From Halorubrum laminariae (GTDB taxonomy: Archaea; Halobacteriota; Halobacteria; Halobacteriales; Haloferacaceae), in NCBI RefSeq assembly GCF_024494655.1, contig NZ_JANHDL010000001.1, forward strand, positions 496,001 through 560,000: a DNA stretch of 64,000 nucleotides, in the 5' to 3' direction. Below are positions 36,493 to 45,148 of the stretch, piece after piece. The position numbers were made by a program, and so were the translations under genes. Below the pieces are notes generated by a model. The model was not told the origin of the DNA. It did not search any database and saw nothing but the letters and a program-made list of their open reading frames with translations. Position 1 is the first letter of the stretch. Each line of letters opens with the position of its first letter.

Positions 36493-37359
36493 TCAGAACC
36501 GGCGGAGCTGCTCTTCGAGACAAACGGTGACGATCGACTTCGCGATGGCCGCGCCGCCGCCGATCGGGTCGAGTTTCGTCTCGCCGAGGCGCTCGGCGTA
36601 GGCGATCGGGCGCTCGCGCACGTCGTAGCCGCGCATCAGCGGGCGGATGAGGAGTTCGGCTGAGAGGCCGGTGTTCTCCGTCCAGCCGATCTCCTCGACG
36701 ATCTCGCGGCGATACGCGCGCATGCCCGTGGTCGTGTCGTGGACGCGCTCGCCCATGAGGAGGCTGGCGACCGCCGCGAACGCGTGGTTGCCGAGGCGGT
36801 TGAACGCCGGCATCGCCTTCGCGCCGTGGTAGAGCCGGTCGCCGCTCACCACGTCCGCGCCGTCGTTGATCTCGGCGAGGAATTCGGGGAGCGCCTCCAT
36901 CGGGTAGGTGTCGTCGCAGTCGGTCGTGACGACCACCGGGCGGTCCGGCGTGAGGATGGCCTCGCGGACCGCCACGCCGTACCCCTGCGGCTCCTGTTCG
37001 ACGACGCGCGCGCCGTGCTCGCGGGCGATCTCCGGTGTCCGATCCGAGGAGCCGTCGACGCAGACGACCTCCGCTCTCCCGTCGGTGACCTCGTCGATGT
37101 CGTCGAGGACCGTGCCAATCGCTTCCTCCTCGTTGTACGTGCCCATCACGACGCTGAGGTCGTCGAAGGTGTACGGCTCGTGGTCGGGCGCGGCGTCGTC
37201 TCGTCCGATTGTCGACTCGTCTCGGTCGGTCGCCGCGTCGGTGTCGGCGTGTTCGTCGGCGTCGGCTTCGTCCCCGTCGGTCGTCTCAAGGTCGACGGCG
37301 CTTGCAGCACCGTTCGTCGAGTGCGCTGAGTCGCTCATTATCCGCACCTCACGCCGCAT
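36493..37359 (-). CDS. Family 2 glycosyltransferase (polyprenyl-phosphate hexose synthase-like)
   Basis: 288 aa from ATG 37359, which is 11 nt from operator 4; the operator-to-ATG spacing of the sister genes supports this start over ATG 37338. After an acidic ~65-residue extension, the GT-A fold reads LSVVMGTYNEEEAIGTVLDDI. DCDDTYPMEALP holds the metal-binding DxD, and GMRAYRREIVEEIGW follows. No C-terminal membrane domain is present, as in Dpm1/AglJ-type enzymes that load a sugar onto a lipid phosphate. Its product could feed the GT-C enzyme nearby (inference). Confidence 0.82.
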   Translation of the reverse strand: MRREVRIMSDSAHSTNGAASAVDLETTDGDEADADEHADTDAATDRDESTIGRDDAAPDHEPYTFDDLSVVMGTYNEEEAIGTVLDDIDEVTDGRAEVVCVDGSSDRTPEIAREHGARVVEQEPQGYGVAVREAILTPDRPVVVTTDCDDTYPMEALPEFLAEINDGADVVSGDRLYHGAKAMPAFNRLGNHAFAAVASLLMGERVHDTTTGMRAYRREIVEEIGWTENTGLSAELLIRPLMRGYDVRERPIAYAERLGETKLDPIGGGAAIAKSIVTVCLEEQLRRF

Positions 37360-37370
37360 GTACTTGAATT

Positions 37371-37386
37371 TTTAGGTTTACCTAAA
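37371..37386 (-). promoter_or_regulatory. Operator 4 (TTTAGG-N4-CCTAAA)
   Basis: TTTAGGTTTACCTAAA (plus strand) lies 11 nt upstream of the minus-strand GT2 start. The adjoining stretch downstream of the GMC gene end has no other gene. Confidence 0.85.
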
Positions 37387-37428
37387 ATAGAGGGGTGCGC
37401 CGTCACGCAACCGCGATCCTTGCGTCGG

Positions 37429-39090
37429 TCACGCGGCAGAGAGCCGCGCGTCCACGTCGTCGGCGACGCGGAGCGCGAGCGCCGCGATGGTGAGCGTGGG
37501 ATTCATCGCGCCGCTCGTGGGGAAGACGGAGCTGGAGGCGATCCAGCAGTTCGTCAGGTCGTGGGTCAGACAGTCGGCGTCGACGACGCCCCGATCGGGG
37601 TCGTCGCTCATCCGCGTGGTTCCCATGTGATGGTAGGCGGGACCGGTGGCGTCCGGGCCGGCGACCCACTCCACGTCCGCGCCGAGCTCTTCTAAGATCT
37701 CGACTTGGATCTCGTTCGCCCGCTCGATCGTGTCGAGCGCGCGGTCGCCGACGGTCCACTCGATCTGCGGGACCGGGTTGCCGTGATCGTCGGTGCGGTC
37801 GTCGGCGAGGGTCACGCGGCTCTCCGCGTCCGGGAGCTGCTCGACGAGGCCGCCCATCGCGACGTGATTGCCGTACCCGTCGCGCAGCCGCTCTGCGAGC
37901 GGGTCGCCCCAGTCGTCGCCCGAGAGCGCCATCTCGACCGGCGAGGGACCGGCGTAGTTGAAGAACTCCAGCTTGAACGGGGCCTGCGTCGCGTCGGCCT
38001 CGTCGTAGAACTGGTCGCACGCGCTCGTGTAGAAGCCGACGTGGTTCTGTCTGGTCGGCTCGTCGAGCGTCCCGCCCGCGCCGGCGAACAGGTGGTCCAT
38101 GAAGAACTCGCCGACGTGACCGCTCGCGTTCGCGAGGCCGTCGGGATAGCGGTCCGAGGCGGACGAAAGGAGGAGTCTCGGCGTCTCCACGCCGCCGGCG
38201 GCGACGACGAACGCGTCGGCCTCCTGTCGGTGCTCCTCGCCGGCGGGCGTCGCGTAGACGGCCGCAGTCACCGAATCGTCGTCGCTGTGGTCGAGCCGCT
38301 GGACGCTCGCGCGGTCGATCACGGTCGCGCCCCGCGCTTCCGCGCGCTCGACGTGGACGGTCGCGTCGTATTTGGCTCCCGACGGACAGACGGGCTGGCA
38401 AGTGCCGTAGCCGACGCAGGGCGACCGGTCGTCGTAGGGCTCAGAGTTGCGCGCGTTCGGCACGGAGTGCATGTCGATCCCCAACTCCTCACACGCGTCG
38501 GCGAAAAGCGAGTCGCTGTAGGAGGGCTCGAAGGGGGGCATCGGGTGCGGTTCCTCCCGGGGCGGCGCGTGGGGGTTGTCGATGCCGCTACCGCCGGCGA
38601 CGCCGAGTTCGCGTTCCGCCTCGGCGTAGTACGGTCGCAGGTCGGCGTAGTCGATCGGCCAGTCGGGGCCGACGCCCCGCGCAGTACCGGACTTGAAGTC
38701 GTCCTCGTGGAGGCGCATCACCATCCCCTGCCAGTGGAGCGTCGACCCCCCGATCCCCTTCACGCGGGCGTGGTTCAGGGGGTAAAACCGCTCGCCGGCG
38801 TTCTCGTGAGCGTCGCGCTCGCCGCCCACGTCCCACACGTCCGGCCGGTCGTAGAACGGCCGGATCGCCCGCTCCTGTCGCGCCAGCCGGTCCGCGGGGT
38901 CGAAGCGCGGCCCGGCGTCGAGCACCACGACATCGTGGTCGGCCGCCAGTCGATCGGCGACGAGCGCGCCCGCCGGCCCCGCGCCGACGACGCAGACGTC
39001 CGCGTCCGGGACGGGAGTCCGGTCGACGGCGTCGCCCGCGGCTGATCCGCTGCCATCTCCCTCTTTACCGACGCTTTCGGCACCGCTCAC
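37429..39090 (-). CDS. GMC-family FAD dehydrogenase, glucose/gluconate dehydrogenase alpha-like
   Basis: 553 aa from GTG 39090 in a GTGA overlap with the partner gene. The FAD motif is VCVVGAGPAGALVADRLA, and GGSTLHWQGMVMRL follows. The C-terminal HHMGTTRMSDDP and TNCWIASSSVFPTSGAMNPTLTIAALALR are GMC hallmarks. CVGYGTCQPVC (about residues 222-232) has the 6+4 Cys spacing of the 3Fe-4S site in FAD-glucose dehydrogenase alpha subunits. It has no signal peptide; export probably relies on the Tat signal of its partner. Sugar oxidation at the cell surface is inferred. Confidence 0.85.
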   Translation of the reverse strand: MSGAESVGKEGDGSGSAAGDAVDRTPVPDADVCVVGAGPAGALVADRLAADHDVVVLDAGPRFDPADRLARQERAIRPFYDRPDVWDVGGERDAHENAGERFYPLNHARVKGIGGSTLHWQGMVMRLHEDDFKSGTARGVGPDWPIDYADLRPYYAEAERELGVAGGSGIDNPHAPPREEPHPMPPFEPSYSDSLFADACEELGIDMHSVPNARNSEPYDDRSPCVGYGTCQPVCPSGAKYDATVHVERAEARGATVIDRASVQRLDHSDDDSVTAAVYATPAGEEHRQEADAFVVAAGGVETPRLLLSSASDRYPDGLANASGHVGEFFMDHLFAGAGGTLDEPTRQNHVGFYTSACDQFYDEADATQAPFKLEFFNYAGPSPVEMALSGDDWGDPLAERLRDGYGNHVAMGGLVEQLPDAESRVTLADDRTDDHGNPVPQIEWTVGDRALDTIERANEIQVEILEELGADVEWVAGPDATGPAYHHMGTTRMSDDPDRGVVDADCLTHDLTNCWIASSSVFPTSGAMNPTLTIAALALRVADDVDARLSAA

Positions 39091-39659
39091 GGTGGCCCCC
39101 GCGTGTAGCTTGCGGCACCGCCCGCGTACCCTTGCGGGTTCTCGATTCCGACCAGTTCGCCGCCCGTCGGCGAGGCGTACAGCGCCAAGAGGAGCTCGTT
39201 GACGACGTAGTACCGGACGCGCTCTGCCGTCGTCCCGTGAGGATTCTCCTCGGCCGTGTCCACCCCGAGTTCGCGGAGCACCGCCTCGCGGTCCGCGGCC
39301 GGGAGGTCGACGAGGGGTGCGTCGTACCACGACCGCGACGCGGCCTCGACGTCCGCGACCGCCGATCTGATTCCTTCGTCGTGTGCCGAGCCGTCGAGAC
39401 GACCGTCGAGGAAGCCGTCGACGAATCCGTCGATTCCGGACACTCCTCCGGGATAGACGACGGCCGCGACCGACCGCATCGCCTCGCGAACCGCCGCGTC
39501 GTCGGGGAGGTCATCGGTTGGAGGATCGTCGTCACCGGATTCTGAGCCGCTCTCGCGATCGCCCCTAGCGTCGCCGGCCCGACGGACGCCGAGCGCGACG
39601 CCGCCCGTCGCCCCGATTGCGGCCAGCGCGGCCGCCGCGTCGCGTCGCGTCAGTTCCAT
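39087..39659 (-). CDS. Gluconate 2-dehydrogenase subunit 3-like Tat-exported small subunit
   Basis: 190 aa. A Tat signal (LTRRDAAAALAAIGATGGVALGV) is followed by an acidic linker and the helical subunit-3 domain (AVREAMRSVAAVVYPGGVSGIDGFVDGFLD). In known complexes this gamma subunit escorts the flavoprotein through Tat. Operator 5 lies 7 nt upstream and a GATATATTT box just beyond. The cytochrome c subunit normally found with such pairs is absent here. Confidence 0.82.
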   Translation of the reverse strand: MELTRRDAAAALAAIGATGGVALGVRRAGDARGDRESGSESGDDDPPTDDLPDDAAVREAMRSVAAVVYPGGVSGIDGFVDGFLDGRLDGSAHDEGIRSAVADVEAASRSWYDAPLVDLPAADREAVLRELGVDTAEENPHGTTAERVRYYVVNELLLALYASPTGGELVGIENPQGYAGGAASYTRGPP

Positions 39660-39666
39660 GAAAGAG

Positions 39667-39682
39667 TTTAGGTTCCCCTAAA
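39667..39682 (-). promoter_or_regulatory. Operator 5 (TTTAGG-N4-CCTAAA)
   Basis: TTTAGGTTCCCCTAAA lies between the minus-strand TATA (GGATATATTTG, ~39684-39693) and the ATG at 39659. It lies ~94 bp from the divergent iron permease start and could influence both. Confidence 0.85.
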
Positions 39683-39775
39683 CAAATATATCCGTCGGAG
39701 CGCGCTCGCGGTGGGAATCGGAACTGCTAACGGCGGGCGCGCTCTCACTCAGACCGAGCGATTCGTTCCCGGACA

Positions 39776-41386
39776 ATGAGCTTGAGACACCGGATCCGCG
39801 ATCGGCTGACAGACGGCGACGGCCGGTTGCCCCTCGGGTTGACCCTGATCTGTGCGGCGATCGCCGCGACGCTCGTCTTTCCGCTTGTGTGGCTCGTTAT
39901 CGAGGCGACGACCGTCGAGCGGGAGCGCGCGCTCGACCTCCTCTTCAGCGCCAACACCGCTGACATTCTCGTCAACAGCCTGCTGTTGATGGGCGGCGTC
40001 ACGGCCTTCTCGATCGCGATCGGCGTGCCGCTCGCGTACCTCACCGTCCGGACGGACCTGCCGTTTCGGCGGTTCTGGTCCGTCGCGGCCGCCCTCCCGC
40101 TCGTCGTGCCGAGCTACGTCGGGGCCTTCTCGTTCGTCTCCGCGTTCGGGCGGCGCGGCGAGTTCCACGACGTGCTCGCTCCGCTCGGCGTCGAGCGGGT
40201 CCCCGAGATACACGGCCTCTCCGGCTCGATTTTCGTCATCACGCTGTACACGTACCCGTACGTCTACCTGACGACTCGCGCCGCCCTGCTGTCGTTCGAC
40301 ACGACTCTCTTGGAGGCGGCGCGGACGCTGAACCACGGCCGGATCGCGGCGTTCCGGCGGGTGACGCTGCCGACGATTCGGCCCGCGGTCGCGGCCGGAT
40401 CCCTGCTGGCGGCGCTGTACGCCGTCTCCGACTTCGGCACTCCCTCCATCATGCGGCTGCCCGTGTTCACCCAGCAGATCTACGCCGAGTACAACGCCTT
40501 CGGCAGCGACTACGCCGCGCTGCTTTCGATGCAACTGCTCGTCGTCGTGCTCGTCGTGCTCGCGCTGGAGTGGGCGATCCGCTCCGAGCGGTCGGGGAGC
40601 GGTGACGATGCGGGTCAGACGACGGATCGGGTATCGCTCGGGCGGCTGCGGTGGCCGGCGACGCTGCTGCCGGCCGGCGTGTCCGGGGTCGCGCTGCTCG
40701 TTCCGCTGTGGATCCTCGGACTGTGGCTGGTCCGCTCTGAGGCCGGCCGTCGGCCGTCGATGGCGTTCGAGCCGGTGCAAGTGCTGAACTCGGTGTCGGT
40801 CTCCGCGGCCGCGGCCGTCGCCGCCGCGCTCGCCGCAATTCCGATCGCATACTTCGCTGCGAACCACGACTCACCGCTCGCGACGGTCTTCGAGCGGGCG
40901 ACGTACGTCGGCTTCGCGGTCCCGGGGATCGTGTTGGCGCTCGCGTTGGTCTACTTCGGCTCGGGATACCTGCCGTGGATCTACCAGACGCTCCCGCTTC
41001 TGGTGTTCGCGTACGTCGTCCGCTTCCTGCCGCAGGCGGTCGGGTCGAACCGGACCGCGATATTGCAGGTCGACCAGCGGCTCGTCGAGGCCGGACGCAC
41101 CCTCGGGGAGTCGCCGGGCGGGGCGTTCAAGCGCGTGACGCTCCCGCTCACGCGATCGGGGATCGTCGCCGGTGCCGCGCTCGTCTTCCTCACGACGATG
41201 AAGGAGCTCCCCGTCACTCTCGTGCTCCGACCGTCCGGGTTCGAGACGATCGTGACGCAGATCTGGCGGGCACAGGAGACCGCGCTGTACCAGTACGCCG
41301 TCGTCCCGACGCTCATTCTGCTCGTCATCTCCGGCCTGTCGATGCTCGTCATCCTCGCACAGGAGGGCGGCGAAGAGGGGCTGTGA
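39776..41386 (+). CDS. Ferric iron ABC transporter permease (FbpB-like, two fused halves)
   Basis: 536 aa with about twelve membrane helices in two homologous halves. Each half has an EAA loop that contacts the ATPase: LLEAARTLNHGRIAAFRRVTLP (~170-191) and LVEAGRTLGESPGGAFKRVTLP (~437-458). This is the FbpB/SfuB fold. Its substrate-binding partner is probably the lipoprotein at 32691-33863. No ATP-binding subunit follows; the gene is followed directly by repeats. The start ATG at 39776 is the first in frame. Confidence 0.88.
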   Translation: MSLRHRIRDRLTDGDGRLPLGLTLICAAIAATLVFPLVWLVIEATTVERERALDLLFSANTADILVNSLLLMGGVTAFSIAIGVPLAYLTVRTDLPFRRFWSVAAALPLVVPSYVGAFSFVSAFGRRGEFHDVLAPLGVERVPEIHGLSGSIFVITLYTYPYVYLTTRAALLSFDTTLLEAARTLNHGRIAAFRRVTLPTIRPAVAAGSLLAALYAVSDFGTPSIMRLPVFTQQIYAEYNAFGSDYAALLSMQLLVVVLVVLALEWAIRSERSGSGDDAGQTTDRVSLGRLRWPATLLPAGVSGVALLVPLWILGLWLVRSEAGRRPSMAFEPVQVLNSVSVSAAAAVAAALAAIPIAYFAANHDSPLATVFERATYVGFAVPGIVLALALVYFGSGYLPWIYQTLPLLVFAYVVRFLPQAVGSNRTAILQVDQRLVEAGRTLGESPGGAFKRVTLPLTRSGIVAGAALVFLTTMKELPVTLVLRPSGFETIVTQIWRAQETALYQYAVVPTLILLVISGLSMLVILAQEGGEEGL

Positions 41387-41460
41387 GGGCTCGCGAGCCA
41401 TCCGACAAACGCGAACGGCAACGGCCAAACTGAGACAGACCGAGACGACTGCGACGATCG

Positions 41461-41582
41461 AGGCGGTGGCGCGACCGGCGAGCGCCCTGCGGGCGCGAGC
41501 CGATCGCGAGGGAGGTCGGGAGCGGCCGCGACGCGGTGCGGGGCCGCGGCCGCCCCCGACCGAGGCTGGGGAGGCGTGAGGC
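41461..41582 (-). repeat. Dispersed intergenic repeat, copy C (inverted)
   Basis: The reverse complement of copy B: its minus strand reads CCTCACGCCTCCCCAGCCTC, then the same GGCCGCGGCC...GGCCGC palindrome, then CGACCTCCCTCGCGATCGGC. It bounds the right side of a ~5-kb block that starts at copy B. It occupies part of the 389-bp gap 41387-41775, which has no gene. Confidence 0.85.
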
Positions 41583-41670
41583 GCGGAGCGGTGCTGTGCG
41601 GGGCAATACTGCACAGGATTTCGAGGGAGGTCGTTTCCCCAACCAGCAGCGATCGGGCACTGACAGCGCA

Positions 41671-41730
41671 CGACAGACGATATCACGGAGCACGACAGAC
41701 AATATCACGGAGCACGACAGACGATTCACG
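41671..41730. repeat. Three tandem 22-nt repeats
   Basis: CGACAGACGATATCACGGAG plus two bases is repeated at 41671 and 41693 with one mismatch, and partly at 41715. It lies just upstream of the epimerase promoter (ACTTATCC near 41748). There are no spacers, so it is not CRISPR. A binding-site cluster is possible. Confidence 0.75.
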
Positions 41731-41775
41731 CTCCGATTCCACACGTACTTATCCGACACCGCACCAGGAGTGCAT

Positions 41776-42711
41776 ATGGACCTGGCCGACGCACACGTGC
41801 TCGTCACGGGCGGTGCGGGGCTCGTCGGGAGCCACCTCGCCGCCAGCCTGCTCGACCGCGGCGCGACCGTCCGCGTTGCAGACGACCTCTCGAAGGGGAC
41901 GCGCGACCGAGTCCCCGAGGGGGCGGAGTTCGTCGAAGCGGACGTGACCGATCCGGACGCCGTCGCCGACGCGGTCACCGCCGATCTCGATATCGTCTTC
42001 CACTTCGCCGCGTACACGGATACGAACTACGACGACGACCGGACGCTCTTCGAGGAAAACACCGAGATGACGTACACCGTCTTGGATCGAATGCGCGAGG
42101 TCGGCGTCGACCGATTCGCGTTCACCTCCTCGTCGACCGTCTACGGCGAGGCCCCGCGGCCGACGCCCGAGGACTACGGCCCGCTCGAACCGATCTCGAT
42201 CTACGGCTCCTCGAAGCTCGCCGACGAGGCGCTCATCTCCACGCACGCGCACTCGTACGGAATTCAGTCGTGGGTGTTCCGCTTCGCGAACATCGTCGGC
42301 CCGCGCCAGCGCGGGAACGTGATCCCCGACTTCATCGAGAAGCTCGACGCCGACCCCACGGAGCTGGAAATTCTCGGCGACGGCCGCCAAGAGAAGTCGT
42401 ACATGCACGTCACGGAATGCGTCGACGCGATCGAGTTCGTCGTCGAGCACGCGGACGACGACCTCAACATCTACAACCTCGGGACACGGACGACGACCTC
42501 CGTCACGGACATCGCCGACATCGTCAGCGACGAACTCGGCGTCGATCCCGAGTACGCGTACACCGGCGGCGACCGCGGCTGGACCGGCGACGTTCCGAGG
42601 ATGCGCCTCTCGATCGAGAAGCTGGCCGAACTCGGCTGGGAGCCGTCGATCGAGAGCGACGCCGCCGTCCGCCGGAGCGCGCGCGAACTGATCGACGAGA
42701 TCGTCGCGTAG
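41776..42711 (+). CDS. NAD-dependent epimerase/dehydratase (UDP-glucose 4-epimerase-like)
   Basis: 311 aa extended SDR. NAD motif VLVTGGAGLVGSHLA; catalytic SSSTVYGEA with YGSSK (Ser/Tyr-xxx-Lys); SWVFRFANIVGPRQRGNVIPDF. It interconverts nucleotide sugars, probably to supply the nearby glycosyltransferases. The ATG at 41776 is chosen since TACTTATCC lies ~27 nt upstream (leaderless). It has no TTTAGG operator. Confidence 0.85.
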   Translation: MDLADAHVLVTGGAGLVGSHLAASLLDRGATVRVADDLSKGTRDRVPEGAEFVEADVTDPDAVADAVTADLDIVFHFAAYTDTNYDDDRTLFEENTEMTYTVLDRMREVGVDRFAFTSSSTVYGEAPRPTPEDYGPLEPISIYGSSKLADEALISTHAHSYGIQSWVFRFANIVGPRQRGNVIPDFIEKLDADPTELEILGDGRQEKSYMHVTECVDAIEFVVEHADDDLNIYNLGTRTTTSVTDIADIVSDELGVDPEYAYTGGDRGWTGDVPRMRLSIEKLAELGWEPSIESDAAVRRSARELIDEIVA

Positions 42712-42769
42712 AGGAACGCTCTCGATCCGGACCGCTCGGCCGATCCGACCGATCAGGTGGCCGAGATGC

Positions 42770-43438
42770 TCACTCGAACCGGACGCCGAGGTCGTGGAGC
42801 CCGTCGTTGTTCGATGCGACGTTGATCAAAAGCGGCGTGATTCCCTCGATTTCAGGGGCGTTGGCGATCCCGCCGGCATCGAGCGCGCGCAGTCCCTCTA
42901 TCCCCTCGGCGATATCTTCCACCGTCTGTTTCGCGTCCTCGTCATCGCCGATCACGAGCGTGTCGATCCCCAACTCGGCATCGAGGTTCGCGAGCCGCGC
43001 GGCCGCGAGGTTGTGGAACGCGCCGACGACGGCGACGCCGTCGGGCGCGGCGTCGGCAGCGATCCGCGTCACCGAGCCGGCACCGGGCTTGTGGTAGTGG
43101 AACCCCTCCTCGTCGCGTTTCATGCCGGTCGCGGGGGAGACGAGTACGTCCCCGACCTCCAAAGCGTCCGCGACCGCCTCGACGGTGTCACCGACGTGGT
43201 ACGGCGGCACCGCGAGGACGATCACGCGGGCGTCGGCGGCCGCCGCCGCGTTCTCGGCTCCCCCGACCGCGGCGTCGAGCCCGCGGCTGTCGAGTTCCGT
43301 CGTGTACTCCTCAGCCTTCGTCTCGGCCTTCTCCGCCTCCCGCGAGCCGACCGTGATCTCGTGAGCCGTGTCGGCCGCGAGCCGGAGCGCGAGCCCCTGC
43401 CCGATGTCACCGGTGCCGCCGAGTATCGCGATGTGCAT
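42770..43438 (-). CDS. npdG: NADPH-dependent F420 reductase
   Basis: 222 aa. MHIAILGGTGDIGQGLALRLA with GSREAEKAE (NADP phosphate contact) and a C-terminal F420-binding region match archaeal NpdG. AVVGAFHNLAAARLAN is a further signature. It exchanges hydride between NADP(H) and coenzyme F420. Single gene; convergent with the epimerase and unrelated in context to the cobalamin operon behind it. Confidence 0.9.
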   Translation of the reverse strand: MHIAILGGTGDIGQGLALRLAADTAHEITVGSREAEKAETKAEEYTTELDSRGLDAAVGGAENAAAAADARVIVLAVPPYHVGDTVEAVADALEVGDVLVSPATGMKRDEEGFHYHKPGAGSVTRIAADAAPDGVAVVGAFHNLAAARLANLDAELGIDTLVIGDDEDAKQTVEDIAEGIEGLRALDAGGIANAPEIEGITPLLINVASNNDGLHDLGVRFE

Positions 43439-43537
43439 ACCGATCGTGGGGCCGCTCCGTCCTTAGTGGTTCCGTGACCGGCCGTCCTCGCCACGGCCCG
43501 AGACGGTTCCGCGGGACGGGACGCGACCGACCAGGGC

Positions 43538-45130
43538 TCACCCGAGGTCGCCGAGCCCCGCAGCCGCGAGGTCGACGTGCTCGGCGACGAGTTCCGCGGC
43601 GCGGTCGTACGGGCTTCGTGCGGCGTCCGAGCGGCCGTCGGCTTCGGGTGTCTCCGGCCCGGACCGCCCCGCCGCGTCGAAGACCGCCTCGATGAACGCG
43701 TTCCTGACGTTCGCGTTCTCGAAGAGGCCGTGGAGGTACGTGCCGAGGACGCGGTCGGTCGCCGCGCTCTCCGGCCCGATCGGCCGCGCGACTGGTTCGG
43801 TCGGCGACGACCGGCCCATGTGGATCTCGTAGCCGGTGGCGGTCCCGGTCGCGCCCGCGATCAGACTCGTCGACGCTGGATCGAGTTCATGTGTCGCGCG
43901 CTCGACGCGCTTGTCAGTCGAAAAGCGCGTCTCGATCGGGAGGACGCCGACGCCCTCGACCGTCGACATCGATCCGGTCCCCTCGACGGCCGCGTTCGTC
44001 AGCCGTTCTCCGAGGATCTGATACCCGCCGCAGAGTCCGACAATCGGTCCGGTGAAGTTCCGGATCGCCTCGTCGAATCCGGCGTCTCGGAGCGCGTGCA
44101 GGTCGTCGACGGTGTTCTTCGAGCCCGGAATCACGACCGCGTCGGCGTCCGTGAGAGCCGCCGTGGCGTCGGGAGCGACCGGGACGAACGCGACCCTGAC
44201 ACCCGGCTCGCGCGCCAGCGGCTCCAGATCGGTGAAATTCGAGATCCGGGGGAGCCGCGGGACGGCGATCCGGACCGCCGACTCGTCCGAAACGTCGTCG
44301 GCACCCCAGACGGCACCGCGGTCGCCGTTGTCATCGGTGACACCACCTCCGATGGCGCTGCGTCCGGTGTCGCCCGCGTCCGGTAGCGAGAGGCTATCTT
44401 CGGCGGGGAGACCGGGATCGTCGTGGGGGACGACGCCGACGATCGGGACGCCCGTGCGCGCCTCGATTTCGTCGATGCCGGGGTCCAGCAGGGCGGGGTC
44501 GCCGCGGAACTTCGTGATCACCGCGCCGGCGACGCGGTCGCGCACGTCGTCGGGGAGCAGTTCGAGGGTTCCGTAGAGGCTCGCGAACGCGCCGCCGCGC
44601 TCGATGTCGACCGCGATCAGGATCGCGGCGTCGGCGAACCGCGCGCACTCGACGTTCGCCAGATCGCGGTCGTGGAGGTTGATCTCGGCGATGCTGCCCG
44701 CGCCCTCCGCGACGATCACGTCGTGATCGGCCGCCAGCCGGCGGTGCGCGTCGACCGCCGCCGACCGCGCGCGCTCCCAGTGGTCGTCGTAGTACTCGCC
44801 GGCTGCGACGGTGGCGACCGCCTCGCCGTCGATCACGATCTGGCTCTCGCCGTCGCCGCGGGGCTTGAGCAGGACGGGATTCGTGTCGGTCGTGGCCGGA
44901 ATTTGCGCCGCGCGCGCCTGCACGTACTGGGAGATTCCGATCTCTCCCCACCCGCCGTCGGGCGCGAGCGCGACGCGAGCGTTGTTGCTCATGTTCTGCG
45001 CCTTGAACGGCGCGACGGAGACGCCATGACGGGTGAGGAGTCGGCAGAGCCCGGCGGCGAGCGTGCTCTTGCCGGCGTGGCTCGCCGTGCCGGCGACGAG
45101 GACGGTTTCGGCGTCGGAATTCTGGGTCAT
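43538..45130 (-). CDS. cbiP: Cobyric acid synthase
   Basis: 530 aa from ATG 45130. The N-terminal amidoligase P-loop reads [21 protein letters not shown], with [10 protein letters not shown] and [11 protein letters not shown]. The C-terminal class I glutaminase has [10 protein letters not shown] (Cys nucleophile), GYEIHMG and YLHGLFEN. It amidates four side chains of adenosylcobyrinic diamide. A ~50-residue acidic insert separates the two parts. Last gene of the nine-gene operon, 18 nt after cobA. Confidence 0.94.
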   Translation of the reverse strand: MTQNSDAETVLVAGTASHAGKSTLAAGLCRLLTRHGVSVAPFKAQNMSNNARVALAPDGGWGEIGISQYVQARAAQIPATTDTNPVLLKPRGDGESQIVIDGEAVATVAAGEYYDDHWERARSAAVDAHRRLAADHDVIVAEGAGSIAEINLHDRDLANVECARFADAAILIAVDIERGGAFASLYGTLELLPDDVRDRVAGAVITKFRGDPALLDPGIDEIEARTGVPIVGVVPHDDPGLPAEDSLSLPDAGDTGRSAIGGGVTDDNGDRGAVWGADDVSDESAVRIAVPRLPRISNFTDLEPLAREPGVRVAFVPVAPDATAALTDADAVVIPGSKNTVDDLHALRDAGFDEAIRNFTGPIVGLCGGYQILGERLTNAAVEGTGSMSTVEGVGVLPIETRFSTDKRVERATHELDPASTSLIAGATGTATGYEIHMGRSSPTEPVARPIGPESAATDRVLGTYLHGLFENANVRNAFIEAVFDAAGRSGPETPEADGRSDAARSPYDRAAELVAEHVDLAAAGLGDLG

Positions 45131-45148
45131 CCGTGACACTCTCAAGCG

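Noticed and set aside
36254..41582. Composite transposon or insertion sequence
   Set aside because: No transposase or recombinase gene lies between or near the repeats, and no target-site duplication was evident. Kept only as a repeat-bracketed block.
41671..41730. Possible CRISPR array
   Set aside because: The 22-nt units are directly adjacent with no spacers, and no cas gene is nearby.
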